Shown here piece by piece: positions 62,149 through 64,000 of a stretch of 64,000 nucleotides of DNA. Origin of the DNA: Bog-473 sp052140165 (GTDB lineage Bacteria; Actinomycetota; Acidimicrobiia; Acidimicrobiales; RAAP-2). The notes beneath the pieces are model-generated. The model was not told where the DNA came from, did not search any database, and saw nothing but the letters and a program-made list of their open reading frames with translations. Numbering within the stretch: the first letter of the stretch is position 1; each line of letters starts with the position of its first letter. Position numbers and translations under genes: made by a program. The DNA is taken from positions 1-64,000 of the forward strand of contig JBKQUM010000048.1 in the NCBI GenBank assembly GCA_052140165.1, written 5' to 3'.

Positions 62149-62946
62149 ATGCCCTCGGGACACCCCTCGGTCACGGCACGCTGGGTCGCGGCTCACCGAG
62201 CCCGCCTGGCACGCACGCGCCCGTCGACGCCCGGAGGCGACGTGGAGGGAGAACGCCGCCTCTACCGGTCCGTCGGTGGCGCCCTCGCCGTACCGGTCGG
62301 TCGACCCGCCGGGTTCGAGCAACGCACGAGGGTGATCGACGGCGAGGTCGCCCGCGCCATCGGGCACGGGACAGCTCAGGTCGTCCTCCTCGGCGCGGGG
62401 TACGACGGCCGGGCTCTGCGCTTCGGCGGCGGGACGGTCCGCTGGTTCGAAGTCGACCTGCCCGCCGTCCAGGCGGACAAACGGCAGCGACTGGGCGCGC
62501 TGGGAATCGAGCCGGGCGGGGTCACCTATGTGGGGTTCGACCTCCAGCGCGGCGACCTCGGGGCGGCGCTCCACGCCGCCGGGCACGATGCGGCGGCACC
62601 GTCGCTGTTCGTCTGCGAGGACGTGGCGGCCCACCTCACCCTGGAGGCGGCGGCGTCCCTGTCGGAGACCCTGCGCGCCCGTGCGTCGGCCGGCAGCGTC
62701 CTGGTGGCCGACTTCGTGGTGACACCAGAGCCGGGTGCGTCCGCCCGGGTGCTGCGCGCCACGACGGGCGCGCTCCTTGCGATGACCGGGGAGCCCCGCC
62801 GCAACGAGTTCCGTCCCGGGGACCCCGAGAAGCTGATGGTCGTGACCGGCTGGCGCGTGGCCCACGCGGACTCGGCCGCGGAGAGCAGGGTCGACCGGGG
62901 CTCGCACACGCTCGTCCTCGTCTGCGAGCCGGATCCGGCGCGCTGA
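62149..62946 (+). CDS. SAM-dependent methyltransferase (leucine carboxyl methyltransferase-like)
   Basis: 265 aa. RTRVIDGEVARAIGHGTAQVVLLGAGYDGRALR with the SAM motif and FEVDLPAVQADKRQRL match the LCM/TIGR00027 family common in actinobacteria; the substrate is usually unknown. CEDVAAHLTLEAAASL is the post-motif block. ATG 62149, 13 nt after the YbhN-like stop. Convergent with the GT87 gene across a stem-loop. Confidence 0.85.
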   Translation: MPSGHPSVTARWVAAHRARLARTRPSTPGGDVEGERRLYRSVGGALAVPVGRPAGFEQRTRVIDGEVARAIGHGTAQVVLLGAGYDGRALRFGGGTVRWFEVDLPAVQADKRQRLGALGIEPGGVTYVGFDLQRGDLGAALHAAGHDAAAPSLFVCEDVAAHLTLEAAASLSETLRARASAGSVLVADFVVTPEPGASARVLRATTGALLAMTGEPRRNEFRPGDPEKLMVVTGWRVAHADSAAESRVDRGSHTLVLVCEPDPAR

Positions 62947-62975
62947 GCGCCGGGCCGCGCCTCAGCTCCCGGCGC
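62947..62975. terminator. Bidirectional stem-loop at convergent gene ends
   Basis: GCGCCGGG (62947-62954) and CCCGGCGC (62968-62975) pair perfectly around a 13-nt loop. The left arm directly follows the methyltransferase TGA; the opposite gene's stop (62962-62964) lies in the loop. Confidence 0.65.
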
Positions 62976-64000
62976 CGGTCGCTGCGATCGCCCGGCGGCT
63001 GCGGCGGATCACCGGCTTGCGGACCGGCGCGCGCCACACTCTGACTCCCGCGCCCACCAAGAGGATGATGAAGAGCAGCGCGTAGGAGTCCGAGACGGGC
63101 ATGAGCCAGCCCCGTCCCGCGAACGCCACGTTCGGCCCATGCGGGACCCACCAGGTCGGCGCGGCCCAGAACAGCACCGCCACGGCCAGGGCGAGCCACT
63201 CGCCGTAACGGGGCCGGTCCTCGGCCAGGGCGAGCCAGGCCACCAGGAGGATGACCCAGATGAAGTGGTGGGACCACGAGACAGGGCTGGCGAGCGACTC
63301 GGTGGCCTCCACCACCAGGAACCCCAGCACCGACGACGAACGTCGGTAGGCAGCCGACGCCACGGCCAGCCCGATCGCGGCAACCGTCACCGTGATCACG
63401 AAGCTCGTCGATGTGGTCACGGTGTGACCCAGCATGCGCTCCGTCGCGCCCAGGACACCCTGGTTCCCGATCCACGACAGCATGCCGGCCCGCTGCGGGT
63501 CCCGGATGTAGTGCGTCCAGTACGACCACGAGGTGGAGGCGTTGACGGAGGCCGCGAGGAGCGCGGCGACACAGAACGACGCGACGGCCCGGACGCCCGA
63601 GCGTCCCTGCCGGGTCAGGAACAGGTACGGGATGAGGATGGCGGGCGTGACCTTTATGGCGGCCGCCAGCCCGACCAGGATCCCCCGGGGAATCGGCAGG
63701 TCCAGCGTCATGTCCGCCACCACCATGAGGGCGAGGATGATGTTGACCTGGCCGAGCAGGAACGTCTGGCGCACCGGGTCGAACATCACGACCGGCAACA
63801 CCAGAGCGAGGGCCCACCACAGGATCGTCCGGCGGTCGAGCGATTTGCACACGGCGCGCAGACTCACCGCGATCAGCGCGAACACGGCGGCGAGGTTGAG
63901 CCAGGAGAACGCCACCTCGCAGATCCGCAACGGGACGTGCGCGAACGGCGCGAACAGAAGGGCGGAGAACGGTGGATAGGTGAACCCGAGATGGTCGATA
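62962..64000 (-). CDS. GT87-type polyprenol-phosphate-mannose-dependent mannosyltransferase, N-terminus cut off
   Basis: 345 codons visible; the frame is open to the window edge, reading IDHLGFTYPPFSALLFAPFAH before the first internal Leu. At least eight membrane segments are visible. FTYPPFSALLF, FLLGQVNIILALMVV, GLAAAIKVTPAILIPYLF and SLASPVSWSHHFIWVILL are family blocks of the DUF2029/GT87 group, such as mycobacterial lipomannan alpha-1,2-mannosyltransferases. Catalytic Asp (early loop) lies outside the window. It fits with the mannose synthase gene 3 kb away. Confidence 0.85.
   Translation of the reverse strand, partial: IDHLGFTYPPFSALLFAPFAHVPLRICEVAFSWLNLAAVFALIAVSLRAVCKSLDRRTILWWALALVLPVVMFDPVRQTFLLGQVNIILALMVVADMTLDLPIPRGILVGLAAAIKVTPAILIPYLFLTRQGRSGVRAVASFCVAALLAASVNASTSWSYWTHYIRDPQRAGMLSWIGNQGVLGATERMLGHTVTTSTSFVITVTVAAIGLAVASAAYRRSSSVLGFLVVEATESLASPVSWSHHFIWVILLVAWLALAEDRPRYGEWLALAVAVLFWAAPTWWVPHGPNVAFAGRGWLMPVSDSYALLFIILLVGAGVRVWRAPVRKPVIRRSRRAIAATGAGS

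Overview
The window is about 64 kb of very GC-rich chromosome (roughly 70% by eye) from an actinobacterium. The markers are a mycothiol synthase (mshD), a bacterial proteasome activator (Bpa), a DUF3040 protein, a DivIVA/SepF/YggT block next to ftsZ, menaquinone genes, and many GTG starts with 4-bp GTGA overlaps. The gene set and order suggest class Acidimicrobiia, but that is inference, because there is no rRNA in the window. No tRNA, rRNA, insertion sequence, prophage or CRISPR array was seen; this looks like core chromosome. Layout: 1-6.3 kb (minus) holds the 5' end of an unknown gene, dnaE (replicative polymerase), an RDD membrane protein, bpa and a phosphodiesterase-type enzyme. 6.3-8.4 kb holds an Rrf2 regulator, a histidine phosphatase and a primary-like sigma factor. 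8.4-27.7 kb (minus) is one long division and cell-wall (dcw) cluster, transcribed mraZ-rsmH-ftsL-ftsI-murE-mraY-ftsW-murG-murC-murB-ftsQ-ftsZ-yggS-sepF-yggT-divIVA-dksA-like-lspA-rluA. Most junctions overlap by 1-11 bp. A MraZ operator of four TGG repeats spaced exactly 10 bp overlaps the mraZ promoter, and ftsZ has its own promoter. murD, murF and ftsA are absent from the cluster. 27.9-41.4 kb is mixed: lipoate-ligase-like protein, HNH nuclease, ROK kinase, DUF3040, LapA-like protein, acyl-CoA ligase plus low-molecular-weight phosphatase, CapA-like protein, a carboxymuconolactone-decarboxylase-family gene divergent from an HxlR regulator across a near-perfect operator, DUF2254, a GH4 glycosidase divergent from a BadF-type sugar kinase, and small unknown genes. 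41.4-50.0 kb (minus) is hisD-C-B-H-A-F, a GroES-family gene, hisI, trpE, ygfZ and two membrane proteins, nearly all translationally coupled. 50.2-54.0 kb holds small proteins, a VapBC-like pair, nth divergent from mshD, and a VIT1/CCC1 transporter. 54.1-56.6 kb (plus) holds a MaoC-type hydratase and two menaquinone genes (ubiE/menG, menF), overlapping tail-to-tail with a two-component system. 58.8-64.0 kb holds polyprenol-phosphate mannose synthase, an AI-2E-family permease, a YbhN-like flippase-type protein, a methyltransferase and a truncated GT87 mannosyltransferase. The most coherent non-genic signal is regulatory. At least eight genes start 6-7 nt after a TAnnnT hexamer and lack a Shine-Dalgarno sequence, which is the signature of leaderless mRNAs. 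Two divergent pairs (GH4/BadF and nth/mshD) fit back-to-back leaderless promoters into 23 and 31 bp. Several convergent gene ends carry stem-loops without a T-tract that lie across the stop codons.
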